This document shows positions 51,401 through 62,804 of a stretch of DNA of 64,000 nucleotides, piece after piece. The notes beneath the pieces are model-generated. The model was not told where the DNA came from, searched no databases, and saw only the letters and a list, made by a program, of their open reading frames with translations. Source of the DNA: Antitrichia curtipendula. Taxonomy: Eukaryota; Streptophyta; Bryopsida; Hypnales; Leucodontaceae. How positions within the stretch are numbered: the first letter of the stretch is position 1; every line of letters begins with the position of its first letter. The stretch spans positions 3,800,696 to 3,864,695 of the forward strand of contig OX579638.1 of NCBI GenBank assembly GCA_951230915.1, written 5' to 3'. The position numbers were made by a program, and so were the translations under genes.

Positions 51401-52805
51401 CCTGAGGAACTTCGTCAGAGAGAAGGCATAAGAAGTCTGCCGTGGCATTGGTATTTTCTAAAGTTGACTGAGCAGCAGTGTAAAGACTACTATAATAGTC
51501 TGCACATACCTGTCTCAAGCCTGTGGGGTCCTCAATGACCTGGCCCTGGCTGTTACGTAAGCCAGAAATGGTTGATGAGGCAGGTTTTTCTCGAACTGCT
51601 TTAAAAAACTCAGCAGAAACCATGTCTCCTCGAACCTTCCACCGGATTCGCGCTCTAATACGTTGGCCTGCTACTTTTTTTGTTTCCACATCCTACAAGT
51701 GGAGTCTTGCCGAGCCTTGCTGCTTCTGGATCTCAGAGTCTTCAGGGTGATCTTGGAGGTCAGCTGTAGTAGATGAATAATGTTGCCTAGCTTCTTCCTC
51801 TTCAGCTCTGAACTCTTGGGCTTTGCGGCGGCCATATGAACGGTAGGCCTTGGAGATAAGTTTGAGCTTGGAGAAAAATAGGGCTTGAGGAGGGGCGCCA
51901 TACCATACTTTCTCTATACTTTGTTTTGCTGCATCAAGCCACTGATCACTCATCTTCCATCGCGACGGTCTACTAGAGACGTCTTGGAATTCGAGAGTAG
52001 TAGAGATAGGAAAGTGGTCTGACCATGCATTGTCACCTCGAATCTTGTATTCTGTAAGTTTTCGATTGGAGGTTCCTACTCCATTCTTGAAAATATAGAA
52101 GCGATCTAGGCGTGCCAGGATACGGCTGCCATCACCTCTAAAGTTGTCCCATGAGTACTGAAGACTGCCTGGGGATCTCATATTATCTTCTACATGAAGA
52201 TGTCGCTTCAGATTAGAAAAGATTGCCCGCTCTGAGATAGGGATAATCCTGCCACATGGATTAGTTTTATCTTGTCTTGATTCCACTATATTGAAATCTC
52301 TTCCTAAAATCCATCGGCATCCAGATGGGAGGTCACGGATCATGGCTTCCCATAAATGACAACGGGTGAGAGAGTCATTTGGAGCATAGATATTAGCAAT
52401 ACCCACGTCACCTCCGAGAAGACCTTTCAAAACGACCCATTGGGCCCGATTCTCAAGTATTGTGCCATGTAAGGTGACCATGTGGGCAAGCTTTGGCCCT
52501 ATTAGTGTAATAATGCCCCCCTTGCTTGCCCCTAGGCCTGATGGGTCATTGTTGTAACCTACACTAGCCTCTGCTGACCATGAAGATGCTTGAGGCCACA
52601 ATAGTTTACCTAGGTTATGAGAGTCTTGGTTCCTAAGTTTATGTTCTTGTAGAAGAACAATGTCAAGGAGAGGAATGGAATGCAGGTAATTCCTGAGCAT
52701 AGATATAGAGGATTTATCATTTAGTCCTCTAACGTTAAATGAGAGAAGTCGTACTGTCATAATAAAGAGTGGGTTGAGGATCATTACGCGGTGTCCACAA
52801 CGCAT
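48495..52805 (-). pseudogene. LINE ORF2: endonuclease, reverse transcriptase, zf-RVT; two in-frame stops
   Basis: One frame of about 1,436 codons is interrupted only by TAG at 51693-51695 and TGA at 49344-49346. The endonuclease part (from LLSFNVRGLND) keeps LLQEHK, YAPN, GRDFN and SDHFPI, the metal-binding and catalytic motifs of APE-like LINE endonucleases. The reverse transcriptase has LLKLDFQKAYDTV, GVRQGCPLAPYLF and the catalytic YADD (50613-50624). After the second stop, ICQSCQDGIDETILHRFHHC is the zf-RVT cysteine/histidine cluster, and VIWIAWLDRN follows. Normally this protein nicks the target and copies the RNA from the exposed 3' end. The ATG at 52805-52803 overlaps the ORF1 stop. 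Confidence 0.92.
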
Positions 52806-55163
52806 TAGTGGCTTGGGCCAGCTCGATAGCCCCAGCAGTCGAATCCAGTCGGAGTCTGATTAATAAATGGCATAGTTGGGGATGAAGAAGATACGGCTCT
52901 TGCAGCTGCTCTTGCACTACAAACTAATTGGGTCAGTTCTGCTGCTGGAGTAGATAAGTGATTCCCTTCGATTAGTGAGGATCCCTTATACACCTGATCT
53001 TGTCTTGGTCTGATCCGGTCCGCAGTCATACGTTGGATAGCTCGAAACGCTTGCTCTTTGTCTCGCGCTTCAGCCCGACTAATCTATGTGGTTGGATGAG
53101 GCATCGAAGGACCCATGGATCGAGTAATAGGCACCTCCACCTGCAATTGGGAACCAAACGATATAGCTCGAGGAAGGAGATGTGCTGAGTGGGATGCGCT
53201 GGGGCTTCTAGGACCAAGTCGAATTGGTGATAATAGCTTGTTCTGCGCATCTTCAAAGGCTTCTTCTTCATGCTGGGCGGGGCCAGATTCCTCAAAATGT
53301 CTATGATTTTGAGCGACCTCCTGGCGTGGCTCTTCATCCGACTTGTCATCAGACCCGTCATAAAACGAGAACCTTCTGCCTTGATTATCATCAATCTCAA
53401 GTAGGTCTAGCGTAATACTGGCAGGTTCTAGTGAGCCTGATACATTCGGTGGTAGAGTAGCAGACTTGCTAAATGCTGTAGCGCGAGCTATGATAGATAC
53501 AATATCCTGATTCCTTTGTGTAAGCGGACTAGCAAGTTGAGTATGAGTCTGAGTTGAGAGAGATAAAGGAGTATTGGAGCACCTTGTTTCTGATGACGGC
53601 CTGATTATGATCTGGCTAGCTTCTTGATTTCGATCACTTTGTACACCGTTCCTGGCTTCCTGGTCATACGAAGATTGAAGTGTGTGATTGCCGGTCCTTG
53701 AATAAGAACGGCCACTGCTGGCAACAAATGGAGGGCTGGAATCGCTGTGGTTACTCAGGTCGATGACCTCAATACCTCTATGGCTGGCATCATGAGGAGA
53801 GTTGAGATGCAGATCGGCACCCTGAGCTGCCTTGGGCGCTATTGGCTGATCACCTTCCTCTACAAGAAAGAGCATATAATGCTCAATTTCCGATTCCAGT
53901 TCCATGTCGATGTCCCCATTGCTTGTAAGATTGTCCATGACGTCAGAAATGTGGACAGGATTGTCCGTCGAGACGAGCTGGGGGGCTAGTGGCAGGACCT
54001 CTGCTGTAGCCGACTTGAACTTGGCTTGCTGTGTGTCTGTGGAGGATCGAGAACAGTGTCGAGGAACATCGCTCGGAGTCTGAGATAGAGGGGCTGGAAT
54101 TTCAGATTGCTGCATAGCCACAGTGGCTCGAGGATGAGGGTGGAGAACTGAAGAAGTCGGCGCTGAGTGTTGAGGGTGGGGGTAGTGATTTGCCGGTAGA
54201 ATGTCACTAGGAAGTTCAATTTCCATTACGGTGGGATTTGATCTCTCCCGGTGGCTGTCAGATGATCGGTCTTTAGGATCCGGACAACGCTCCTTGGATT
54301 TCTGTCGACGATCGATGGAATTTTGAAGTCTCCGAGGGTCTTGACGACGATCTGGTCTAGCTCCGTGTAATTGTTCACGAGAGTCATGCCTTCGGGGCTG
54401 GTGGCCTTGGGCAAATGACCGGGAGTTTGAGCGTCGGGGTCGACCTCTAGAGCTGATCGGCATCTGTGAACGTCGATCTCTGTTTCGATGGGAGACCACA
54501 GTGAAGCCATCTTCCGTGGTGGATTTCAGCTGAGGAGATCTATCACTCTGCGCGTCGCCACGATTAGGGTGGTTTAAATACCCCATGCGCTTGTGAGCTT
54601 GCCTCCCATCTTGCCAACTGCCCGCTTGCCGACTTCTGGTTTGTCGATCTGCTGTCCTTCTACGTGGCACAGACGGAGGAGTAGCCAAAATGCCCTTGCT
54701 TGGGCAGTTAGAAGCCTTGTGAACTTGTCCATTCCTTGCAATGTGGACCTATCACTTCATACTCAATCGTAACTTGAGAAAACTGTCCCTCCACATTGGC
54801 TACAGCCACAAATGCAGTGTAACCTTTAGCAGGATCGACCGAGACACAAAATCTGGGATCTGCCGTGAGGAGAGCACTTCGATCCTCGTCTAGAATGATT
54901 CCAACCACACTTGCTATTGTTCTAGCTTCGTGTTGGTGGAATTCCAGAGGGAGACTTTTTAGGTGGATCCAGCAGGGGACTCCGAGACCCGCTGGCTTGC
55001 TCGGGTTGAAGCCTGGGATCCAGCGCTGAAACGTTGCTATACCGCTATTGAGGCGGCATGGGGATAATGCAAGGACTTGTAGTACTAGATCTAAGGACTC
55101 AAGCTTGATGAAATGGAACCCTCCTCCGGCGTCACGATGCAGCGAAACCCTAGCGGAAATCAA
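52805..55163 (-). pseudogene. LINE ORF1: RNA-binding gag-like protein, frameshifted
   Basis: The N-terminal part (GGGFHFIKLES, NSGIATFQRWIPGFNPSK, GVPCWIHLKSLPLEF) resembles the DUF4283-type domain of plant LINE ORF1. It runs into a putative CCHC zinc knuckle, where IGPHCKE in one frame continues as VHKASNCPSK in another, implying a small deletion near 54735. The second frame, a long charged and Ser/Arg-rich region, continues to 53084-53086 (TAG) and, in the same frame, on to TAA at 52805-52807. An in-frame TAG at 55182-55184 also cuts off an upstream segment (FFRNPNGILVQECAIV) that looks like the true N-terminus, so the original gene began nearer 55380. Normally it coats element RNA. Confidence 0.8.
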
Positions 55164-55742
55164 GGATTCTAGATCTCGGATCTACAATTCATGACGAAAA
55201 GAGGGAGGTAGATCGCTAGCAAACCTTACGATAATGACATGTTGTCTCAAGTAAGCTGCTTCCCTCTTCAACGCCACCATGTTCAGGTCTGCAGCTGGGA
55301 CGATTGCGCATTCTTGCACCAAGATTCCGTTAGGGTTTCGGAAGAACCCTGCCGGGAGATCTGCATCTGAAACCTCCTAGTGCGCTCCCTGGGGGTGCAC
55401 TAGATCGTCACCACTGAGGTCAGCGGCGCCAACTCGATGCCTGGAACCCAGCCGTGCGGTGGATCTCGCACCTGTCGGGTTGCTCCAGAGGACAGAAGAA
55501 TAGTTGGCCATCGAAACGCGGCCGTTACACTAAGGAGATTTAAGAAACTAGGTTTGGATAATCTAATGCTAAGCAAGGATTATCAATCGCATGAGGGCAT
55601 GAACGCAAACTTAGCAATTCAAAAATCTAGAAGAAACTGAGGCGATAATGTATCAATCTGATGATGCAGCGCGGAAAAAAACTTGGCTACGGCGGCGCCG
55701 CGCGGTCCCTGCTCTCACCATCGCCCATCCGCGGTAGTCTTT

Positions 55743-56500
55743 GCAGGATGGCCAGGGAGGATTGACCCATGTATTGCCCCATCAAAGGATAAATGTAGAA
55801 AGTGCCCCCTATTTTGGGGCCTTTGAATGCCAGCATGAATTCAGAGTTCGCAAACTGTATCGCATGCGGCAAATACAACATTCCAGTGGGTTTTTTTCTG
55901 CAGGGGTAAAAGACGGGTCAATCCCGCCTCCCTGGCCCTGGCCCTGCGGGCGGGGCTGCTCCCCCAAAAGGGCGGGGTGAAAAAGGGCCTCCCTCCCTCC
56001 CTCAGTCTACTCCTCTGTGGTGGTGGACTGGTGGTGGTACCGTCGTCCGTCCTCCCCCGTCCGTCTCCCTGGTCGAGAAATTGGTGGATAAAGTGAGTGT
56101 GCCTGTCCTGGACCGTCCTACTCATCCCAGGTAACTCGCTCTGGACTGGCCAGCCAAAAGGGGGATCGCCCACTCAGTGGGACTGAGGAAAAGGCACTTG
56201 GCACCCAACAGCAGATATCGAGCCCTGAGGGCCTGCCCAAAAGCCTGCGCACACAAGCAAGATTGGGAACCAAATAATAACCAAAACCCAGGCGGGGCGG
56301 GCAAACGGGAACCACCGCTGCAGCAGCAGCCAGCCAGCACAGCCCAGCAGCCCAGCCCAGCCCAGCAGCAACGGAAGGGAAGAGGGTGGGAGGGAGGGAC
56401 TGGGCTTCGGGAACCGTGTGGGGAACCGTGGGAGGGGGCCTACCTCCAACCCCTGAGACTCCCTCTTCATTCTTATCCCCACAAGACGGCTCTCATCCAA
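55743..56500. other. repeat remnant and GC-rich flank of the CDF gene
   Basis: 55743-55900 matches the dispersed repeat of the 33-kb region (CCCCTATTTTG, ATGAATTCAGA-TT-GCAAA, CGCATGCGGCAAAT). From 55.9 kb the sequence becomes GC-rich with CAGCC/CAGCAG repeats (56320-56370) and GGGAGGG blocks. Overlapping long ORFs on both strands are composition artefacts. Confidence 0.5.
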
Positions 56501-58023
56501 ACCACATTTCATCCACGCACTTCATCCACGTCACTCTTCATCCGTACGCACCTCATCCTCCCTTATCGACCCGCCCGCATTGACACTCATTTCATCCATA
56601 CGCACGAATGGCATCCATCCCCCTTTCCTTCCTTCCCTTCCTTTCCTTCCTTCTTCCCCCTTCTTCTCGTCTTCCGCCCCCCACTCAGTGACGAGGGTTT
56701 CGATGCCACTTAGTGACGAGGTGCCTGGACTCTCGCCTGTATGTGCTCCCAGGGATCCTCGATCGAAAGCTTCTCCCAGTCTGTACAGACGCACGACGAA
56801 GGGATTCCGTTCAGTAGGGAGAGGATCGTTGGAAAATGGAGGTGGCAGTAGTGTGAGAGTTGGCAGTGAGATTGTGGTTTTCCTTCTTCGCTGCTGGTGG
56901 TGTCGTTTTGTGTGTGTGTTGGGGGGGGGGGGGGAGGGGGGGAAGTGGAGTTGTGCGTTTCCGGAATGGCCACCAAGTGGCATATCTCCTCGCAGTTGTG
57001 GACTTCTTGGCCTGCAGAGCGCCTCAAGCAGCGCTGTTAATCCTCTTTTTTCTTTTTTTCTTTTTTTGAGAGTTTCTCGTGTTGTTATGTGTGTTTGTTT
57101 TTTGTGTGTGTTTTGATTTTTGATCTCGTGTGAACGGAATTCGGGAGGTTGGTTGAGTTCGGTTGGGTGTAGTTGGTGTGGTTGGAGTTGAGGACGCGAT
57201 TGGAGCGCAAATTGTGGTGTGCGTGCTGGTTTTGGACGCTGTGAATGTCGCGCCGCCAGTTGCAATCGTGGATTTTGATCTGGAGGCGGTGAATTTGGCA
57301 GCGGCGGGGATTGGTTACTTGTTGGCGTGGAGGTTGAATGATGATCCTCGGCGGTGGTGTTGTTGTTAGCGCGAGCTTTTGGTTGTTTGCAAAATCCACG
57401 GCTGGTTAGGGTGTGTGGCTGGTGATCTTGCAGCTGGCGTTTCTGTTGCGATTGGTTTGAACAGGACGTTCGCTGCTGTATGTGTGCTTGTGCCTGGGGA
57501 CAGATAATAAATTGCGAGTTGGCGTCGCCAAGAATCGGTTGCAGGCATTCGACGTTGACATGAACCTCACAGGAGGGGCAGCACAGCAGCAGCTATCAAC
57601 AATCTCGTAGGGCTTGTGCGGAATCTCGCTTGCATCCGTTGAAGCGAGAGCTCCACATTTGCAGATGTGCGCATCCTTCAGTTTTTCTTCTTAATAACCG
57701 ATTTTGGTCTCATTGCGGGTTCCGGAGCGCCACAGGCGGTGATTCTCCAACGCAACTGACGAACTGAGAGGAGTGCGATTGTTGTTTTGTGTATCATCGT
57801 AAGTTTAGGTGTGGTCCGACACATACTCTGTGACAGACGCGAAGGTTTGCTACTTCCTTCAGCGAATCCAGAGTTGTGGACGGAACCGTTAACGTAGTTG
57901 ACAGGAATCGTAGTTTGGATTTCTGTGGTATCGGAGACTGTGTGCTCTGGAAGTGGTAGAGCACTCATGCCGAACCTTGAGTGGAAAGCACTGGGTGAAG
58001 AACCAGGTTGCCGACAGGCAGCT
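56501..58023 (+). promoter_or_regulatory. promoter and 5' leader region of the CDF-type gene
   Basis: Contains degenerate TTCATCC-ACGCAC repeats (56505-56620), a strong pyrimidine patch (CCTTTCCTTCCTTCCC, 56628-56680) typical of plant core promoters, a G-rich tract (56922-56942), and T-rich sequence at 57040-57130. No clear TATA box. The transcription start, and any intron in the leader, cannot be fixed from sequence; short upstream ORFs precede the main start. Confidence 0.4.
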
Positions 58024-60479
58024 ATGGATCCCCAGATCAAACTTTTTGGACGAATCTTAAGTGCGACGCCAAGTCACACTGGGGCAGGTGCCGATGCAGG
58101 AGTTCTCATCCCGAAGAGTGTGTCCTCGCCATCCAGCCAGGTACGTATGATGTACTGTCTATCTCTCTCTCGCCATTTGATTCGTATGTGCGATGACGAT
58201 TCAGTGTATATGTCAGCAAGTCCGGTGTTGGGGTCTTTGCATTGTATGTCTTGCTGTTGCATGTAGGTAGGGTTTACAAGCTTTTGTCCCTCGTTTGCAT
58301 GTGCTTTACATACTGAAAACTCTTCACCTAGGGTCCCGACTATGACATAGTTAAGAGTGTGTGCTACAGGCGATGATTGTGTGGCAAGCGTGCGTGATAT
58401 GTCATATTAGAGAATGTCGAGTGCCATATGGAATTTTTATACCGGATTAGAAAGAGGTTCGAGTGTAGCACTCGTCAAGTGTGTGTGATATGCCTGATGT
58501 ACTTTTAGCGTCCTATGTTGCTCTTTCGGAGGGTTCCCATGGTTGTCTGTATGTGGCCTGTATGTGAAGAATCTTGATGCGCGTGTGCGAGTTGCTGGAT
58601 GTAAGCCTGATGGATGCTGTATTGATTTCAGGATGGCGGCGACAATATGCACCGCGGGACTGAGAACAAAATTGTAAGCGAGAAGCTCGTCTCTGCCAGA
58701 AGTAGCAGCGCAGACGAATTCTTGCAACTTTTCAAGAACGCAGAGTCATGCGGGGCTGCTCCAGGAGGAGCCCAGCAGCAGCAGCAGCAGCAGAATCAGC
58801 CGCTCCTCTGTGATGACAGTGAGGGAGGGCAGTCCGATGAACAGCGGGACTCCCCCTCGGGCAACAGCGATGGCAAGAAACCGGACAAGGTGGTGGCGTG
58901 CCCGCGCTGTCTCAGCCAAGACACCAAATTCTGTTACTATAACAATTACAACGTCAACCAGCCGCGGCACTTCTGTAAGAACTGCCAGCGCTACTGGACG
59001 GCCGGCGGGACGTTGCGTAACGTGCCTGTGGGGGCTGGGCGACGGAAGAACAAGACGGGTAACTTGCAGCAGCAAAGGGAGAACGAAGCTTCTCAGAACG
59101 GCTCCTCATTCCAACTCGACTCTGGCGAATTCTCTTGTGGTCTGGGCTCTCCCAAAGCCAAGCTCTCGCATCCCAAACGATTGCCCGGGCAAGGCTCTCC
59201 ACTGCGGAGCCCGGGGAGCTCCTCGCCGTTTGGCCCTGAGAGTGGGATCGCCATGTGTTCTCCGCCGTACTCGCTTTACCAGAGTGGACGCCTTCCTTTC
59301 CAATCGTTCAATTCATGCAGTCAAGGCTTCACCCCCCCAGGTATGTTACTTCCATCTAGCCATAGCTCCTGTTGATCCCAAGTCTGCAAGCGTTATTTCC
59401 TTGTCAAGTGGAGGATTCTCTTTGGTGACCACGAGTGCGAAACTCTCTTGATGTCAAAATTTCCTCGCGCAATGGATGATGATGTCTCATGCAATCTCTT
59501 GAAGTGGGAGGTTGTAGACCACTAGGGACGAGTAGATATTACATTTCCAAGTCGTGCTTACCTGAAACTTGCTAATTGGAGGTCAAAGGAAGGTATTAGA
59601 AGAGATGAGTTGCTGTTGGTAACAGGGGACGGTTTAGGAGACAGGATCAGGTTCCTTGCGGGTTTTGCATCCTCTACCTTAGACTACCTGGTGAATTTGT
59701 TAGATATACTTTCTATGGTATACAATTTTGATATAACAAGGAAACAAGATCTGAAAAAGAGATTATGTGGTGCAGGTACAGAATTGAGTGCAGTGGGAAG
59801 CTCGGATACAGCATCCACACTGCGAGGGCAGAGGCTAGTATGCCTCCCTGCCGGTATTGGTGTCGACAAGGATTGCAGCAGATCACCACGGAGTGAGCAA
59901 GTGCAAGATGTTTCCATGTTGCAGCAGCAGCGAGAGGCAACTTCAGACAAGGTCAGCGACTGGACAGGCAACACCGGAGGACCTTCAGTGCGGTTCTTCA
60001 ATGGGGAGTGGCCTCATGGTTACAATCTGGAATGGGATGGAAAACACGCACACCCAGTTTCGCAAGGTTTCGCTCCAGTTCTTACAAGCTACAACACTTC
60101 CACTGCAGGGCCGACACCAGCAACCTCAACATGGACTCCCGCTTGGTCATGGATGGGCAACCCTCAGTGGTCTGAAGCCCCGCAGCAACCACTCCCAGCC
60201 ACTCTTGGCAAGCGCCAAGGCAGTAGAGTGGAGGGTGTACCTCCTGCAAAAACGCTGCGTACAGACGTTGAACCTAGCCCAAACTTGAGAAGCAGATGGC
60301 CCATGCTGCAAGGGAAGACTCCATCAACAGAGGTGCGCTCCAACAGCACCTTGAAGCAACTTTTCCAGAATCCGAAGCTGGAACCCTCTAGTGCTTGTGA
60401 ACCTAAGGACACTTTCATGAGCAGGTTGTTTATGAATGCGTCAGCGGCCCGACCTGTGCCATCTCCATTGACCATTTGA
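58024..60479 (+). CDS. Dof-type zinc-finger transcription factor, cycling Dof factor (CDF) class
   Basis: Exons 58024-58140, 58632-59340 and 59776-60479 join in frame (GT-AG borders) to 509 residues with a TGA stop. The first exon starts [12 protein letters not shown], matching the DPAIKLFG N-terminal motif of CDFs. The single Dof finger at about residues 124-180 has CPRC, 21 residues, then CKNC, with [13 protein letters not shown] and [20 protein letters not shown]; it binds AAAG cores. A polyglutamine tract precedes it. Near the C-terminus, [10 protein letters not shown]...SRWPMLQGK resembles the conserved CDF C-terminal block (PKTLRIDDP...WTTLGIK) in diverged form. In angiosperms CDFs repress CONSTANS and FT and are degraded through FKF1-GIGANTEA; a like role here is inference. 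An upstream in-frame Met at 57967 is possible, but the motif position favours 58024. Confidence 0.93.
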
Positions 60480-60889
60480 TCCGCTACTGGAGCCAAAGTT
60501 TCACTAGCTCTTGTGCTGCTTGCTGCATTCCAAGCTGCTCTTGAGCCCCTTTTGACGAATAGGCGGTTTGGAGGTGCAGAATAAAGCCCACTTTTGACCG
60601 CCTCGTTTTTGTTGTACAGACAAGAGTTGCACCTTTTTGATGGCAAATCTTTACCATGCCCTAGGTGTAGCTTGTCTATTGGGTTCATCCTTAAACCCTA
60701 TTCTATTGGTGGGCAGTTCCTTTTGTTTTTGATACTAAATCTGATGAGAGCTGAACTATGTCCACAGATCACCCGCTTGATCTGCTGACCTCGAGTTGAT
60801 CTTTTGTCTACGTCGGCTTGGTAATACGTGCTCTACTATCTACTCCACTATCGAAAGTGGGGATTTGATGTGCAGGCGGTCCTGTCTGC

Positions 60890-60895
60890 AATAAA
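60890..60895 (+). terminator. candidate polyadenylation signal of the CDF-type gene
   Basis: AATAAA lies 411 bp after the stop codon in otherwise non-coding sequence, followed by T/G-rich DNA. Plant signals are loose, so this is only a candidate. Confidence 0.35.
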
Positions 60896-62525
60896 ACGAG
60901 TAGTTTGTGCGATTGTAGAAGAGACCCAAACATTGTGCAACATTTTTACTTATGCTTATGAATATTTTGTAAATTACTGTCGAGATTGAACTGATGGGAA
61001 TTTTCGAATTCACGCTCATCGTTGAGACATTTTTTGAATGTTTCTTGCATCTATTCTTGTTTCGGATGGTTGCTCTGCTTTTAATGACCTCAGCGAATGC
61101 ATTGCTTAGTGAGTCCCGAGATTGGAGTGAACCCAAAGATCTGAAAGTTTTTCGAAACTGTGTTTTGGAAAGTTTTCGAAGGACTGTTACTTCAAGCTCA
61201 TGTGGACTGACTTTGCGATGCAGGACCTCTGAACAACTTTCAGCCGAACATGTGAATTGCACCGCAATTGATGCAATATTAAGGCAGAATTCAAAAAGTG
61301 CAGATTGTTACCACCATAAGATGGGTAAGGACTTGGATTTTAGTTGCATGATGAAAATAATGCTTTTTTGCATTAATTCACGTGTAGTCTTTCATTTTTG
61401 ACTAGATAGTGCTTGAGAGCTGGGAGGCTCAAGAGCAGTATGGGACATAATGCTCAGTTTAATAGATCATCACAAACGTCCATATCTATACTTTTTGCAT
61501 ATCTAAGGGTGTAGAAAGTGGGTGTGCATTATGAGTTATAAGGCTTTTCTGACTATCCAAATGGAATGGTGACATTTGTTTTCAATTTTTTTTTTAAATA
61601 TTAAAAAATAGAATGATCACAAATCTGCCTTGAAAACTGGACTTGGCATTGTGAACTACATTATTCTTACCCTTGGGAAGCTAAATTTTAGTTGCAATAT
61701 TGTGAATTAAAATGTTTTGAAGGAAATTGATCCTCGTTTCCCCCCAAAATGAAACAAATCTTCATAAGGAAATTGGTCATTACATTCTTGTGCAGTTTGC
61801 ATTTCTCACCCCTTCCCACTGCAGATCTCAGATTGAAAAAATTATGTTTTCCAAAAAGTAGATATTGAATAGAATATATTTCAATCATAAGTGGTTGGGA
61901 CTGTCAATGGGGCTCAATTAACTTATACCAACTTGTTTTTATTGGCTATCAATGTTTTGCAGCAGAAAAGAGACTTTGTCACATGGAGGTATGAATTTTT
62001 ATATACTTCCTTATCAATCAATCTTAGACTCTGCTTGTACCTCATGTGTCACGATTGTCTCTAAAAGGAATGTGGATTCTTTTATGCGACTTCACGGCTG
62101 TTTTTATGCCAATCCTCGAAGAATGTTATACATAACATTCTTTATGAGTTGCATGAATATTCTTGGTGTTAATGAACATGGGCCGCAAGAATACCCTTGG
62201 TATCAATGAACGTGAGCCGCATGAAAACGATTCTAGATTCTAGATCTTTTTGTGTACAGTCTCAAGATTATGTTTCATATGCCAAAAGTGGGTGTACTTT
62301 GCATTAGAATTATTTATTCATTTCAAGGTCGGCAAGTTTAGGGGGCACATGTGATGTAATGATTGCATGCCTATCAATGGAATCCATTGCTTCCCAAGTG
62401 AGCCAATTGTTCAGTATTTTAGTGTTCTGTACTCTAATTGTGCTACTCTACAGTAGAGTAGCTTGCCGAAACTACAATGTTATGGAGAATAGTGTTGGGG
62501 AGGGGCTATTGATTTCATGTGGATT
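60896..62525. other. AT-rich downstream DNA, no gene
   Basis: A 135-residue ORF at 60994-61401 has no recognisable motif and no support as an exon. A two-unit ~37-bp direct repeat (CTTGGTRTYAATGAACRTG...GCCGCA) lies at about 62155-62224. Confidence 0.45.
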
Positions 62526-62804
62526 TTAACCCCTAAATTTTTTAGATTTGACATGCAAAAAAGAGAGCTGAAAGATTTTCATGGTTTTAACACCTTCGTA
62601 ATCAAATATTATAATCTTTCAATCCTTAAATGATATTGTCATGTTGTTTTTTCTTATGTGATCTCTAACATGTCTAGTTTGAATTTGTACAGTTACAATT
62701 AAAAAAAAATGAATCCAACTTATTAAAATGTTGACTTCGGGTTCAATTTAGAGCAAATTTCAAGAAGCTCAAAACAGACCTTGGGCATTGCATTTAGGGG
62801 TTAA
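62526..62804. mobile_element. 279-bp miniature element with TTAACCCCTAAAT ends
   Basis: The left end TTAACCCCTAAAT and the right end ATTTAGGGGTTAA are perfect 13-bp inverted copies with TTAA outermost on both sides, like the ~930-bp family. The interior differs and is non-coding. Confidence 0.65.

Larger units (their letters stand above)
48253..55728 (-). mobile_element. full-length L1-type LINE retrotransposon (7.5 kb)
   Basis: An ~18-base T run at 48251-48268 is the poly(A) tail of a minus-strand element. The target duplication CCGCGGTAGTCTTT lies at 48239-48252 and 55729-55742. The order 5' UTR, ORF1, ORF2 and 3' UTR is complete, with apurinic endonuclease, reverse transcriptase and zf-RVT domains in ORF2. 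Four premature stops and one frameshift make it inactive as sequenced, but the small number of lesions and intact duplications point to fairly recent insertion. It landed within a dispersed repeat that continues at 55743. Confidence 0.93.

Noticed and set aside
44020..55184. Stop-codon reassignment or readthrough to explain many TAG codons
   Set aside because: No precedent in plant nuclear genomes; Gln-to-amber decay by deamination is simpler. The three host genes end in TGA, too few to argue from.
56177..57265. Long ORFs (178 residues plus strand, 244 residues minus strand)
   Set aside because: GC- and CT-rich leader of the CDF-type gene; low complexity, mutually overlapping, no motif.
58810..59451. 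213-residue ORF overlapping the Dof exon
   Set aside because: Alternative-frame shadow of the conserved Dof coding sequence.
60994..61401. 135-residue ORF downstream of the CDF-type gene
   Set aside because: No recognisable family, no splice or promoter support, atypical composition for a local gene.
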